This document shows, one piece after another, positions 51,258 through 60,084 of a DNA stretch of 64,000 bases. The position numbers and the translations under genes are program-made. The stretch's first letter is position 1; each line of letters opens with the position of its first letter. Under the pieces are notes generated by a model. The model searched no databases. It had not been told where the DNA came from and was given only the letters and a program-made list of their open reading frames with translations. The stretch is from Flavobacteriales bacterium (GTDB lineage: Bacteria > Bacteroidota > Bacteroidia > Flavobacteriales_F > PHOS-HE28), in contig JACJZH010000009.1 in NCBI GenBank assembly GCA_020635695.1, positions 1-64,000 of the forward strand. Direction: 5' to 3'.

Positions 51258-51328
51258 CCCCGGCGAGGCCCCGGATGAGCGGGTCCCCCGGGCGGTGCCC
51301 GGCCCGCTCTCCGGGGACACCGCCGGGG
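51258..51328. other. 71-nt compound hairpin of unknown function
   Basis: Four stacked helices fold one arm onto the other with almost no mispairing: CCCCGGCG (51258-51265) with CGCCGGGG (51321-51328); CCCCGGA (51269-51275) with TCCGGGG (51310-51316); GAGCGGG (51277-51283) with CCCGCTC (51303-51309); CCGGGC (51288-51293) with GCCCGG (51297-51302). In total 28 pairs with small internal loops. It lies beyond the rny terminator and far upstream of the next gene. Confidence 0.8.
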
Positions 51329-51361
51329 TATTTCATGAGTATCCAGGTAACATAGAGTCCA

Positions 51362-51411
51362 GTCCCGGAAGGTGGGCGCCGCACTGCGGCGGGGCCCCAC
51401 CTATCCGGGAC
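51362..51411. other. 50-nt compound hairpin of unknown function
   Basis: GTCCCGG (51362-51368) pairs with CCGGGAC (51405-51411). After an AA/TAT step GGTGGG (51371-51376) pairs with CCCACC (51396-51401), and CGCCGC (51377-51382) with GCGGCG (51386-51391) around an ACT loop. No T-run follows. The rest of the gap, 51412-51492, holds nothing else that I can see apart from the promoter element. Confidence 0.75.
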
Positions 51412-51492
51412 CTCCAACGTGCTGCCTATTACGTGAGACCCACCTGCCTATCAGAAACCTGCGACCAACACTCACCCACACCTGCCACCCCC

Positions 51493-51500
51493 TTTCTTTG
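51493..51500 (+). promoter_or_regulatory. putative -7 element (TTTCTTTG)
   Basis: Seven of eight matches to TAnnTTTG, ending 4 nt before the methyltransferase ATG. Confidence 0.4.
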
Positions 51501-51504
51501 CCCC

Positions 51505-52227
51505 ATGCCCGCCACCCCTTCGCTCCGCGACATCTTCCAGTGGGAGGTGCGTACCTGGTCGCGGGCGCTGCCGCTTTGGCGGGAGCACCTGGCGGAGATC
51601 AGGCCGCCGGCCCGGGCCCTGGGCATTGGTGAACGGGAGGGAGGGCTGAGCCTGTGGCTGGCCGCGCAAGGCTTCCAGGTGGTCTGCAGCGACCTGCGGG
51701 AGTTCCCGCCGGACACGCGCGAGCTGCATGCCCGGCATGGGGTGCAGGACCGCATCACCTACGCGCAGGCCGATGCCACCAAGCTCCCCTTCGCGGACGG
51801 CTCCTTCGAGGTGGTGGTGTTCAAGAGCGTGCTCGGCGCCCTGGGCGAGCGCGACCGGCAGGCCCAGGCGCTGCGGGAGATCCACCGGGTGCTGCGGCCG
51901 GGCGGGGTGCTGCTCTTCGCCGAGAACCTCTCCGGGACGGGCCTGCATCGCTTCCTGCGGAAACGCTTCGTGGCCTGGGACCATTACTGGCGCTACCTGG
52001 ACTGGCCTGGTGATCGGGACCTGTTCGCACCCTTCGATCGCCTGGATGCCCGGACCACCGGCCTCTGGGCCAACCTGGGCCGCAGCGAAGGCCAGCGAGA
52101 TCTGTTGGCACGGCTGGACGCCTTCTGGTGCCCGCTCGTACCATCCTCCTGGCACACCGTGCTTTACGGAGCGGCCCACAAGGCGGATGAGGGGATCCGC
52201 GAAGGTGTGGAAGGCACCTCCGGCTAA
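51505..52227 (+). CDS. class I SAM-dependent methyltransferase
   Basis: The 240-residue protein has a Methyltransf_11-type fold: a motif I variant (ALGIGEREGGLSLWLAAQG), then acidic SDLRE, a QADATKLPFADGSFEVVVFKSVLGAL stretch and the post-motif LREIHRVLRPGGVLLFAENLSG. The usual Gly-rich loop GxGxG is replaced by GIGEREGG. Substrate unknown; the following GalE-like epimerase gene 12 bp downstream suggests a surface-sugar or lipid context. ATG 51505 was chosen since the frame upstream of it covers the hairpin region. Confidence 0.85.
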   Translation: MPATPSLRDIFQWEVRTWSRALPLWREHLAEIRPPARALGIGEREGGLSLWLAAQGFQVVCSDLREFPPDTRELHARHGVQDRITYAQADATKLPFADGSFEVVVFKSVLGALGERDRQAQALREIHRVLRPGGVLLFAENLSGTGLHRFLRKRFVAWDHYWRYLDWPGDRDLFAPFDRLDARTTGLWANLGRSEGQRDLLARLDAFWCPLVPSSWHTVLYGAAHKADEGIREGVEGTSG

Positions 52228-52232
52228 CTTCG
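52225..52232 (+). promoter_or_regulatory. putative -7 element (TAACTTCG)
   Basis: Seven of eight matches to TAnnTTTG, overlapping the methyltransferase stop and ending 7 nt before the epimerase ATG. Confidence 0.35.
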
Positions 52233-52239
52233 CGGCCCC

Positions 52240-53208
52240 ATGGCCAACGTGCTCGTCACCGGCGGGGCCGGATTCATCGGGTCCCATCTCTGCGATGCCC
52301 TTGTGGCGCAGGGACATGCCGTACGCTGCCTGGACGACCTGGCCACCGGCAACAAGGCCAACCTGGCCCAGCTGGAGGGGCATGCGGCCTTCACCTTCAT
52401 CGAAGGATCGATCACCGACCCGGAGACCTGCCGGCAGGCGGTGGAAGGCTGCACGGTGGTGCTTCACCTGGCCGCCCTGGGATCGGTGCCGCGGAGCATC
52501 GCCCATCCGCTGGACACCGAAGCGGCCAACCTCGGCGGTTTCCTGAACATCCTGGAGGCCTGCCGGCATGGCGGCGTGGAGCGGCTGGTCTACGCGTCCA
52601 GTTCCAGTGTGTACGGCGACAGCACCGCCTCGCCCAAGCAGGTGGGGCAGGAGGGAAGGCCGCTCTCGCCCTACGCCGTCACCAAGGCCATGGACGAGGC
52701 CTACGCCGGCATGTACCGCCACCTGTTCGGGTTGGAGGTGATCGGGCTGCGCTTCTTCAACGTGTTCGGCGAACGGCAGGATCCCGAGGGACCCTATGCG
52801 GCCGCCATCCCGCGCTTCCTGCGCCGCCTGCTGGCCCACCAGCCGCCCCAGGTGCATGGCGACGGCCTGCAGACGCGCGACTTCACCTACGTGGGCAATG
52901 CCGTGCAGGCCGTGATCGCCGCCATGGTCACCCGCGATGATCGGGCCCCGGGCGGGGTGTTCAACGTGGCCGTGGGGGAGAGCACCGACCTCCTGACCCT
53001 GATCGGTGCCCTGCGCGATCGCCTGGCCCAGGACGACCCGGCCATTGCGGCCATCGGTGTCGAGCATGTGGCGGAGCGCCCCGGTGACGTGCGCGATTCA
53101 CTGGCCGACATCACGCGCACCCGGGAAGTGCTGGGGTACGCGCCTTCGCACGACCTGGCCTCCGGGCTTGACCGCGCCGTGCCCTGGTACCGGGAGCACT
53201 GGGGGTGA
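52240..53208 (+). CDS. GalE/WbpP-like nucleotide-sugar epimerase
   Basis: The 322-residue extended SDR has the Rossmann motif TGGAGFIGSH at 7-16, the catalytic SSSSVYGDS serine and YAVTK Tyr/Lys. It also has the GLRFFNVFGERQDPEGPYAAAIPRF block, typical of UDP-GlcNAc/UDP-GalNAc 4-epimerases, and GVFNVAVGEST in the C-terminal half. It probably interconverts a UDP-hexose or UDP-N-acetylhexosamine for surface glycan synthesis. It is distinct from the SDR enzyme at 8628. Confidence 0.9.
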   Translation: MANVLVTGGAGFIGSHLCDALVAQGHAVRCLDDLATGNKANLAQLEGHAAFTFIEGSITDPETCRQAVEGCTVVLHLAALGSVPRSIAHPLDTEAANLGGFLNILEACRHGGVERLVYASSSSVYGDSTASPKQVGQEGRPLSPYAVTKAMDEAYAGMYRHLFGLEVIGLRFFNVFGERQDPEGPYAAAIPRFLRRLLAHQPPQVHGDGLQTRDFTYVGNAVQAVIAAMVTRDDRAPGGVFNVAVGESTDLLTLIGALRDRLAQDDPAIAAIGVEHVAERPGDVRDSLADITRTREVLGYAPSHDLASGLDRAVPWYREHWG

Positions 53209-53248
53209 ACGGTGCGGTCCGCGCCCCATTGTCCGATCTTAGCGCTCC

Positions 53249-54019
53249 ATGCGGGTGGAATTCCTCGGTACCGGGACCAGTCAGGGCATTCCCGTGATCG
53301 GATGTTCCTGTCCGGTCTGTTCCAGCCAGGACCCGCGCGATGATCGCCTGCGGAGTTCCGTGCTGGTCCAGGCCTGCGGACGGACCCTGCTGATCGACGC
53401 GGGCCCCGACCTGCGACAGCAGATGCTGCGCAGTGGAGTGCAGCGGTTGGACGCGGTCCTGCTTACCCATGAGCACATGGACCATGTAGGCGGCATCGAC
53501 GAGCTCCGCTCCTTCAACTTCCTCCAAGGCCGGGCCATGGACATCCATGCCAACGAGGCCACCCGCTCCGCGGTGCGTACCATGTACCACTATGCGTTCG
53601 CGGAAAAGCGCTACCCGGGCGTGCCCCAGCTCGAACTGAAGGAGGTTCCCGACGGCCTCTTCCGGGTGCATGACGTTCCGGTGCTGCCGATCACGGTCAT
53701 GCATCACTTCCTGCCCGTGCTCGGGTTCCGCATCGGTGGGTTCGCCTATGTCACCGATGCCAAGACCATTCCGGAGGCGGAACTGGACAAGTTGCGGGGA
53801 GCGGAGGTCCTGGTGCTGAACGCCCTGCGCAGGGAGGAGCACATCAGCCACCTGAACCTGAGCGAGGCGCTTGCCCTGGTCCGTGAACTGCGGCCGGTGC
53901 GGGCCTATTTCACCCACATCAGTCATCTGCTGGGCACCCATGCTGAACTGGAGGCGGAACTCCCGGAGGGGGTTTCCCTGGCCCATGATGGTCTGGTGCT
54001 GGAATTGCCCGAGCCCTGA
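53249..54019 (+). CDS. PhnP-like metallo-beta-lactamase-fold hydrolase
   Basis: The 256-residue protein matches the PhnP/MBL phosphodiesterase group: an N-terminal FLGTGTSQGIPVIGC with a Cys cluster (GCSCPVC), DAGPDLRQQ, the metal motif THEHMDHVGG and His-bearing ITVMHHFLP, YVTDAKTI and FTHISH. PhnP hydrolyses cyclic phosphate esters of ribose; bacterial relatives hydrolyse various phosphodiesters, so the substrate is open. It is followed by a large secreted protease gene 85 bp on. Confidence 0.9.
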   Translation: MRVEFLGTGTSQGIPVIGCSCPVCSSQDPRDDRLRSSVLVQACGRTLLIDAGPDLRQQMLRSGVQRLDAVLLTHEHMDHVGGIDELRSFNFLQGRAMDIHANEATRSAVRTMYHYAFAEKRYPGVPQLELKEVPDGLFRVHDVPVLPITVMHHFLPVLGFRIGGFAYVTDAKTIPEAELDKLRGAEVLVLNALRREEHISHLNLSEALALVRELRPVRAYFTHISHLLGTHAELEAELPEGVSLAHDGLVLELPEP

Positions 54020-54104
54020 CAGGCGCCCAAGGAAAGGCGGCGATAGGAATTGGTCCGATCGTCAGGAACAACGAACTTTCCTGTTCCTATCAACCCGTTG
54101 CGCC

Positions 54105-57065
54105 ATGCAGATGAACAAGACACTCGGCCTGTTGGTCGCCGCTTTCTGTGCGATCCCTGCCGTGAACGCCACGTCCGGCGACCGGCCTCCCGCCAAGGAG
54201 GTCACCTTCATTGATGCCTCCCATCGTGCCCCTGACCTGCTCTGGCAGCAGGAACTGCGGGAAAGCCCTGCATGGCAGGCCTTCAAGGCCCGCAACGGGG
54301 CCTGGTACGTGGAGTACAACGAGGCCAGCCGGACACCGCACCGGGCGTATGGCAGACCCGTTGCCGTTGCCGGGAACGGCCCCGAGGAGCGTGCCCAGCA
54401 TTTTCTTCAGCATGAACTGGCCGGATTCCGTCTGCCCGTGCAGGAACTTGAACTGAGCGCCGTGCATGCCACGGAGAAGTACACCTACGTACGCTACCGT
54501 CAACGCCATGCGGGCACCGAGCTGCTCTTCGCCCAGTACATGGTGAAATTGGACCAGCAGGGCCGCGTGGTCTCCTTTGGAAGCGACCTCTATGCCGATG
54601 TCCAGGTGGGCATGACGCCGGCCATCGGTGCCGGGGATGCGGCCAGCGTGGCCAGGGCAGGTCTCACCCAGGTGATCGACACCGAGGTGGATCCCGAGCT
54701 GCGCATCCTGCCCGTGCCTGTGTTCCGCGGGGCGGAGCATCATCTGGTCTATCAGGTGATCGTGCGCACCCAGGAGGCGGAACAGCCGGGCCGGTATCTC
54801 TGCTGGGTGGACGCCCACGACGGGGAACTCCTGTACCGGCAGGACCTGGTCGTGAACCATGCTCCTCCGCCGGTGAGCACCGACCTGACCCTGACCGGCA
54901 ACGTGTACGAGGACAACCCCTACGTGGCTGCGGTGAACAGGCCGATGGCCCATGCGGAGGTCAGCATCAACGGACAGACCTTCCTCACGGATGAGCTGGG
55001 TTCGGTGAACACCGGCATCACCGGACCGGTCACCGCCACCTTCAGCCTGGAGGGGCCCTGGTCCACCGTGTTCACCAGCAACCTGACGCCCTCGTTCTCC
55101 CTGACCCTGCAGGACGGGGCCAACAGCGTGTCGTTCGACAACGACGCCAACATCCGGGAGCGAAGTGCCTTCTTCCACGTGAACATCGTGCACGACCATG
55201 TGAACACCTGGCTGCCCTCCTTCACGGGCATGGACTTCAGTCTTCCCACCAACGTGGACGTGGGCGGCAACTGCAATGCGTTCTACGACGGCAGCTCCAT
55301 CAACTTCTATGCGGAAGGGAACGACTGTCAGAGCTATGCCCAGATCGCGGAAGTGGTCTACCATGAGTACGGTCACGGCATCAACGACAACTACTACCAG
55401 GACAACGGTTCCTTCTTCGTGAACGGTGCCATGAACGAGGGCTATGCGGACATCTGGGCGCTTTCCATCACCGAGGATCCGGTGCTGGCGGAAGGCAGCT
55501 CGCTCAGCGATCCGGACGATTACATCCGGCGTTATGATCAGGATCCCAAGGTGTATCCGCAGGACCTGGTGGGGCAGGTCCACGCGGACGGGGAGATCAT
55601 CTGTGGGGCCTGGTGGGACTACTACGTGCTGATGGGCAACGACATGAACGCCATGATGACCCTGTTCACCGAGGCCTTCGCCGGACTGCAGGCGAACACG
55701 CCCAACGGCACCGAGGGGCAGGCCTACCGTGACGTGCTGATCGACGCGTTGCAGGCGGACGACAACGATGGCGACATCACCAACGGCACCCCGAACGGGA
55801 ACGAGATCGTGGAGGCCTTCGCCATCCACGGGATCACCCTGATCAGCAATGCCGAACTGGACCACACGCCCATCGAGGCCACGGTGGAGAACCAGGGCCT
55901 GGTCATCAGCGCCGACCTCCAACTCACGTTCCCCTTCACCACCTACGTGAGCGATGTGGTGATGGGCTACGCGATCAACGATGATGCCACCTGGACCACC
56001 GTGCCCATGACCAACACGGGCGGGAACACCTGGGAGGCCACCATTCCCGGACAGCCTCAGGGTACCGTGGTGGCGTACTGGATGGGTGTGGAGGACATCT
56101 TCCAGCAACTGAGCGGAGTGCTGCCGATCGGTGCGGCGGAGGAAGATCCCAACCTGCCGTTCTACACCCTGGTCGGGTATGCGCTGCAGGCCACCGAGGA
56201 TGGGGACGACAACAGCGAGCTTGGCAACTTCCTGCTGGGCCTGCCCACGGACAATGCGAGCACCGGGGAGTGGACCCTCACGATCCCGATCGGCTCCTTC
56301 GGAACACCGGGTGACCCCAGCACGATCGTGCAGACGGACGAGCAACACACCCCGGGTGGTGAGCTCTGTTTCGTGACCGGGAACGCGAGCAACTCCAGTG
56401 CGGCGCTGGGAGAGAACGACGTGGACGCCGGCACCACCACGTTGCTCTTCGAGGAGATCGACCTCGCGGGCTACGTCAACCCCACCATCACCTACTGGCG
56501 TTGGTACGTGAACAATCCGCCCAGTGGCGCCAATCCGAATGCCGACTGGTGGCAGGTGTACCTGAGCGATGACAATGGCCAGACCTGGGTGCCGGTGGAG
56601 GACACCCGCACCAGCGACCGCAGCTGGCGCCGCAAGGCCTTCCGCGTGCAGGACTACGTGTCCACCGGAGGGGTGGTGCAGATGAAGTTCCATGCCTCGG
56701 ACAGCCTTCGCCCCGGCCAGAACCTGGATGGTGGCAGCCTGGTGGAGGCCGCTCTGGACGATGTGCAGCTTTGGGACAACGTGGGCGATGTGGGGATCGA
56801 TGAACAGGAGCAGGCCATCGCGGCCGTGTTCCCGGACCCCGCCGACCAGCTGCTGAACGTGCGGATGGACCTGCCGCAGGCGCGCAACATCACGGTGCGC
56901 GTTACCGATCTCGGTGGGCGTGAGGTGCTGCGCAAGGCCTGGGGCAACCTGTCCGGCGAACAGATGCGAACCTTGAACGTCGGGGGACTGGCCAACGGCA
57001 GTTACGTGCTGCAGCTCCTCTGGGAGGGCGGTCGCAGCGAGGCCCGCTTCCAGGTGGTGCGGTAA
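54105..57065 (+). CDS. secreted M36/gluzincin-type metalloprotease with T9SS tail
   Basis: The 986-residue preproprotein has a signal peptide (1-22) and an FTP/PepSY-like propeptide (about 40-250). The catalytic domain carries HEYGHG at 420-425 and the third ligand Glu445 in NEGYADIWA, a gluzincin arrangement as in M36 fungalysins. Beta-sandwich regions follow (FTTYVSDVVMGYAINDD, GYVNPTITYWRWYVN). The type A sorting domain has PDPADQLLNVRMD, VTDLGGREVLRK and GLANGSYVLQLLWEG. It should be released or anchored at the cell surface by T9SS. Upstream, TTGG at 54050 and GAACTTTC at 54073 could be a weak promoter. A terminator follows at 57086. Confidence 0.9.
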   Translation: MQMNKTLGLLVAAFCAIPAVNATSGDRPPAKEVTFIDASHRAPDLLWQQELRESPAWQAFKARNGAWYVEYNEASRTPHRAYGRPVAVAGNGPEERAQHFLQHELAGFRLPVQELELSAVHATEKYTYVRYRQRHAGTELLFAQYMVKLDQQGRVVSFGSDLYADVQVGMTPAIGAGDAASVARAGLTQVIDTEVDPELRILPVPVFRGAEHHLVYQVIVRTQEAEQPGRYLCWVDAHDGELLYRQDLVVNHAPPPVSTDLTLTGNVYEDNPYVAAVNRPMAHAEVSINGQTFLTDELGSVNTGITGPVTATFSLEGPWSTVFTSNLTPSFSLTLQDGANSVSFDNDANIRERSAFFHVNIVHDHVNTWLPSFTGMDFSLPTNVDVGGNCNAFYDGSSINFYAEGNDCQSYAQIAEVVYHEYGHGINDNYYQDNGSFFVNGAMNEGYADIWALSITEDPVLAEGSSLSDPDDYIRRYDQDPKVYPQDLVGQVHADGEIICGAWWDYYVLMGNDMNAMMTLFTEAFAGLQANTPNGTEGQAYRDVLIDALQADDNDGDITNGTPNGNEIVEAFAIHGITLISNAELDHTPIEATVENQGLVISADLQLTFPFTTYVSDVVMGYAINDDATWTTVPMTNTGGNTWEATIPGQPQGTVVAYWMGVEDIFQQLSGVLPIGAAEEDPNLPFYTLVGYALQATEDGDDNSELGNFLLGLPTDNASTGEWTLTIPIGSFGTPGDPSTIVQTDEQHTPGGELCFVTGNASNSSAALGENDVDAGTTTLLFEEIDLAGYVNPTITYWRWYVNNPPSGANPNADWWQVYLSDDNGQTWVPVEDTRTSDRSWRRKAFRVQDYVSTGGVVQMKFHASDSLRPGQNLDGGSLVEAALDDVQLWDNVGDVGIDEQEQAIAAVFPDPADQLLNVRMDLPQARNITVRVTDLGGREVLRKAWGNLSGEQMRTLNVGGLANGSYVLQLLWEGGRSEARFQVVR

Positions 57066-57085
57066 GCCTAACGATCACCGTGGAA

Positions 57086-57122
57086 CGAAGGTCCCGGACC
57101 GCCTCGGCGGACGGGACCTTCG
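57086..57122. terminator. convergent terminator between the metalloprotease and LamG genes
   Basis: CGAAGGTCCCG (57086-57096) pairs with CGGGACCTTCG (57112-57122), an 11-bp perfect stem. Its loop contains a second small stem CCGC (57099-57102) with GCGG (57107-57110). It lies between convergent genes and can serve both. Confidence 0.8.
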
Positions 57123-57128
57123 CTCTTC

Positions 57129-58052
57129 CTACGGCACAGCGTACCGGGTGGTCCACCGTGCGGCTCCGTCCTGCAGGCAGACCAGGTAGCACCCTGCGGG
57201 CAGTTGGCTCAGGACGGGCCGTACATCCCCCGTGGTGAGGGGATGCCTCATGATCGATCGTCCCTGGACATCAAGAACGAGCAATTCCTTCCAAGGGTGG
57301 TCCGGCGCACCGGGAAGGCCGAGCGTGCCGGGCATGGTCGGTGTTTCCTGCAAGGCCGTGGGAACGTTGCCGATCACCAGGTCCAGGATCTCCAGTTGGT
57401 CCAGTCCCCGGTCGTAGATGCGCACATCGTCCATCCAGCCGTAGTAGGGCACGCTGGCGTTGGGAAGGTTGGCCAGGCAGGCCGGTGCCTGCGGGTGGAA
57501 GCCGATGACGCCCGACTGCGGCGCGAAGGCCACCAGCGCCCCGTTGATGTAGATGCGCATCTCGGCCCCGTCGTACACCCCGGCCAGGTGGTACCAGGTG
57601 CCGGAGAACAAGCTGGCCGGAGGTGCCTGCAGTTCCACGGAGGAACCGGCGGCCTTCACCCGGAACACCACGGCGGTGGCGTTCACGATGCCGAGCGACC
57701 AGATGTGGTCCGAAGGTGAGTTGCCGGCGGTCTTCACCATCAGCGTGCGTTCCGACTGGCTCACCACGTCCGGTTTCACCCAACAGCTCAGGGTAAGCTC
57801 GTCACCCGGACCGGTGGTCAGGTCGCAGGGCCCCACCAAGGCGCGGGCGGTGTTGCCGTTGAAGCGCAGACTGCCTCCGAAGTGACCGCCCAGCGGTTCC
57901 CAGAAGGTGTTGCCCTGGACCTGACCGTGTGAACCGCCCTGGATGTCGAGTGCCACCGTGCCGCTGCTCTCGTCCAACGGCCAATGGTGTGCGGGAGCCT
58001 GGGCCTGCACCAGGACAGGCAGCATAAGGAGAGGGAGCAACGCGCGAAGCAT
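57129..58052 (-). CDS. secreted LamG-domain protein with T9SS-like tail
   Basis: The 307-residue protein has a signal peptide (MLRALLPLLMLPVLVQA). A LamG/concanavalin-like domain at about 20-220 has HHWPLDESSGTVALDIQGG, GSLRFNGNTARALVG, ELTLSCWVKPD, WYHLAGVYDGAEMRIYING and GWMDDVRIYDRGL. The last 60 residues (LLVLDVQGRSIMRHPL, LPAGCYLVCLQDG) resemble the T9SS sorting domain but lack its opening PNP box. It probably binds carbohydrate outside the cell. The short hairpin AAGGCC/GGCCTT at 58059-58078 lies in its leader. Confidence 0.8.
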   Translation of the reverse strand: MLRALLPLLMLPVLVQAQAPAHHWPLDESSGTVALDIQGGSHGQVQGNTFWEPLGGHFGGSLRFNGNTARALVGPCDLTTGPGDELTLSCWVKPDVVSQSERTLMVKTAGNSPSDHIWSLGIVNATAVVFRVKAAGSSVELQAPPASLFSGTWYHLAGVYDGAEMRIYINGALVAFAPQSGVIGFHPQAPACLANLPNASVPYYGWMDDVRIYDRGLDQLEILDLVIGNVPTALQETPTMPGTLGLPGAPDHPWKELLVLDVQGRSIMRHPLTTGDVRPVLSQLPAGCYLVCLQDGAARWTTRYAVP

Positions 58053-58153
58053 GACCGGAAGGCCGTATGGGTGGCCTTGGAGGTGGTTACGCGGCACGGC
58101 CCAGGACGATCCGTTCTTTCGTCCGACGCTGGCTGGCTGTCGATGAAGGCGGC

Positions 58154-58864
58154 TCAGCGGCCTCCGGGGAAGAGGTCCTTCGCCTGCCTTAGTTCCTGCA
58201 GGGAGATGGCCATGGCCGACCGCACGATCACGGATGCCTGAGGATGCAGCAGCAGGTCGTTGCGCACTTCGAGCTCGATGCCTGCGTAACCCGCCCCGAA
58301 GCGCTCCCGGAGCGCCTTGGTATGCCCATCCGAGGTGCCCTTGTAAGGTTGGTTCATCCGGATCCGCCAGCCCTTGGCCAGCTCCTGCATCCGGTCCTTC
58401 CAGGCCTTTGCGATGACCCGCTCCCGGCCATGCGCGGGGTCGTAGAGCAGGCCCACCTCCAGGTCGCGGGGCTTGCCGTCCAGCACCGGAGTGAAGGTGT
58501 GCACGGAGATGTGCAATACGGGATGGCCAGCTTTCAGGAAGCGCGCGATCCTCCTGGCCACAGCTTCGCGGAAGGGTCGGTAATACGTGGCCAGCACCTG
58601 CTCCCTTTCGGCAGGGCCAAGCACGCGGGAGTATTCGGAGAACAGCTTCGGATGCCCGGGTGATCGGTTCAGTTCCACCAACAGCCGCGTCACGGTAGCC
58701 GACCAGCCGGCATCCGCTTGGGGCAGCAAGGCCTCGTACAGGTCCAGTGCGCCTGGGTCCCAGCCGCGGTGGCTGTTCAGCATGTCCTGCGCGCCCCGGA
58801 ACAGGTGCCGGTAGGCCTGAGGCACCTGGTTCCCGCCGTGCTCGCAGGTCAGCACCAGCTTCAT
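58154..58864 (-). CDS. N-formylglutamate amidohydrolase family protein (FGase)
   Basis: The 236-residue protein belongs to the N-formylglutamate amidohydrolase family. It has an N-terminal LTCEHGGNQVPQAY with Glu/His, HRGWDPGALDL, LLVELNRSPGH, HISVHTFTP, LEVGLLYDP and GIELEVRNDL. Classic members hydrolyse N-formylglutamate in histidine breakdown. Here the gene is the last of a coupled amidoligase operon (ATGA overlap with the GCS2-type ligase), so it more likely cleaves or edits an amide product of those ligases. That role is an inference. Confidence 0.88.
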   Translation of the reverse strand: MKLVLTCEHGGNQVPQAYRHLFRGAQDMLNSHRGWDPGALDLYEALLPQADAGWSATVTRLLVELNRSPGHPKLFSEYSRVLGPAEREQVLATYYRPFREAVARRIARFLKAGHPVLHISVHTFTPVLDGKPRDLEVGLLYDPAHGRERVIAKAWKDRMQELAKGWRIRMNQPYKGTSDGHTKALRERFGAGYAGIELEVRNDLLLHPQASVIVRSAMAISLQELRQAKDLFPGGR

Positions 58865-60084
58865 GCGAAGAAGGTGTCGGCCTCCAAGTGGTCCGCCAGT
58901 TCCCGGTACACGGCCACGATGCGGTCGCGGTCGGGCGTGTTCCCGGTGCAGGCCAGGATCCGTTCGGCCAGGCTGCCGTGCTCCAGGATCAGCGCGATGC
59001 CCTTCCGTGCGTCCGCGCTCAGGTCCTGTTGCACGGTGGTGGCCAGGTACTCCCACATGGCGCCCGCGGTGGTGGTGCCATCCAGGCCCATCGCAGCCAG
59101 CAGGCCCGGGTGCGCGATCGGGGTGGCCCGTCCCGTGCGGATCACCTCAGTGAACACCGCGAGCAGTTCCTCTTCCGGCAGGTCCTTGAAGGCCTCCGGG
59201 TCGCCGAGCCGGCCTTCCACCAGGGCCTTGGCCACGGCCACCAGCACTTCGGCCACGGCCAGGTCCATCATCGGGCATTCCTGCAGGTCGATCACGCGCA
59301 CCTCGATGGCGCCGCGGTCGAAACGGGCGATGGCGCCGCGCGAGTTGGCGAAGTGCCGGTCCATGACGCCCTCCGTATCGAAGGGCTTCAGCGCCGCCAG
59401 GATGGGTTCGAACACGACGCGGGTGTAGTCGGCACGGGTGTAGGCGCGCTCGGGGATCAACCGGCCCATCAGCTGGGGCAGGCGCTCCTGGTGGTGCAGG
59501 TAGGCCTGCATACGGCCGTCCAGCCAGCCGGTGGGCTGGCCGTCCAGCAGGGGGGAGCTGGCGGAAATGGCCGGGATCAGCGGCAGCAGCACCCGCAGGG
59601 CCGCATGCAGGCGCCCGAACTCCGCGTCGTCCTGGAACGGCAGGTTCAGGTGCATGCTCTGGAGGTTGCTCCAGCCGTGGCCCCGGCAGTCGAAGATGCG
59701 GTTGTACAGGGCGTACACCTCGTTGTGCTCGTGGGGCCAGATCACGGTCTCCGTGAAGGGGTCCATGAAGGGATGCGCGGCCGTGGGCAGCAGCATGGCG
59801 TCCAGGGCGGCGAGCTCCCGGTTGATGGCCTTCACCTCCTCGTGGAACAGCCCCCGGAAACGCGGGATGTCCGGCGTGGGCCGCGCGGTCTTCAGTTCCA
59901 CGACGTGGGCCACCAGCTCGTTGCTCCATTCCACCTCGCCGCGCTCCACGTCGGAGGTGATGGCGCCGGTGACGCGTTCGAAGAGCCGGTCCACGATGGG
60001 GCGGACCTGGAGCGTGGTCCGGTCCACCACCATGTACTCCAGCTCGATGCCGGTGACCTGAAAAAGCGAGTAGGGGGGCTTCAT
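58861..60084 (-). CDS. GCS2-type carboxylate-amine ligase
   Basis: The 407-residue protein is a glutamine-synthetase-fold carboxylate-amine ligase of the GCS2 family (glutamate-cysteine ligase type 2 relatives). The start contains GIELEYMVVD, a catalytic-metal Glu region. Further on are ELKTARPTP, the metal region VEWSNELVAHVVEL and FDRGAIEVRVIDLQECPMMD. It would form an amide bond at an amino acid's carboxylate with ATP. Strict glutamate-cysteine ligation is not implied. It overlaps both neighbours by ATGA (58861-58864 and 60081-60084). Confidence 0.88.
   Translation of the reverse strand: MKPPYSLFQVTGIELEYMVVDRTTLQVRPIVDRLFERVTGAITSDVERGEVEWSNELVAHVVELKTARPTPDIPRFRGLFHEEVKAINRELAALDAMLLPTAAHPFMDPFTETVIWPHEHNEVYALYNRIFDCRGHGWSNLQSMHLNLPFQDDAEFGRLHAALRVLLPLIPAISASSPLLDGQPTGWLDGRMQAYLHHQERLPQLMGRLIPERAYTRADYTRVVFEPILAALKPFDTEGVMDRHFANSRGAIARFDRGAIEVRVIDLQECPMMDLAVAEVLVAVAKALVEGRLGDPEAFKDLPEEELLAVFTEVIRTGRATPIAHPGLLAAMGLDGTTTAGAMWEYLATTVQQDLSADARKGIALILEHGSLAERILACTGNTPDRDRIVAVYRELADHLEADTFFA

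Noticed and set aside
54090..56693. 867-codon minus-strand frame antisense to the metalloprotease gene
   Set aside because: The plus strand encodes a complete HEYGH protease with T9SS tail; the antisense frame lacks any recognisable feature.
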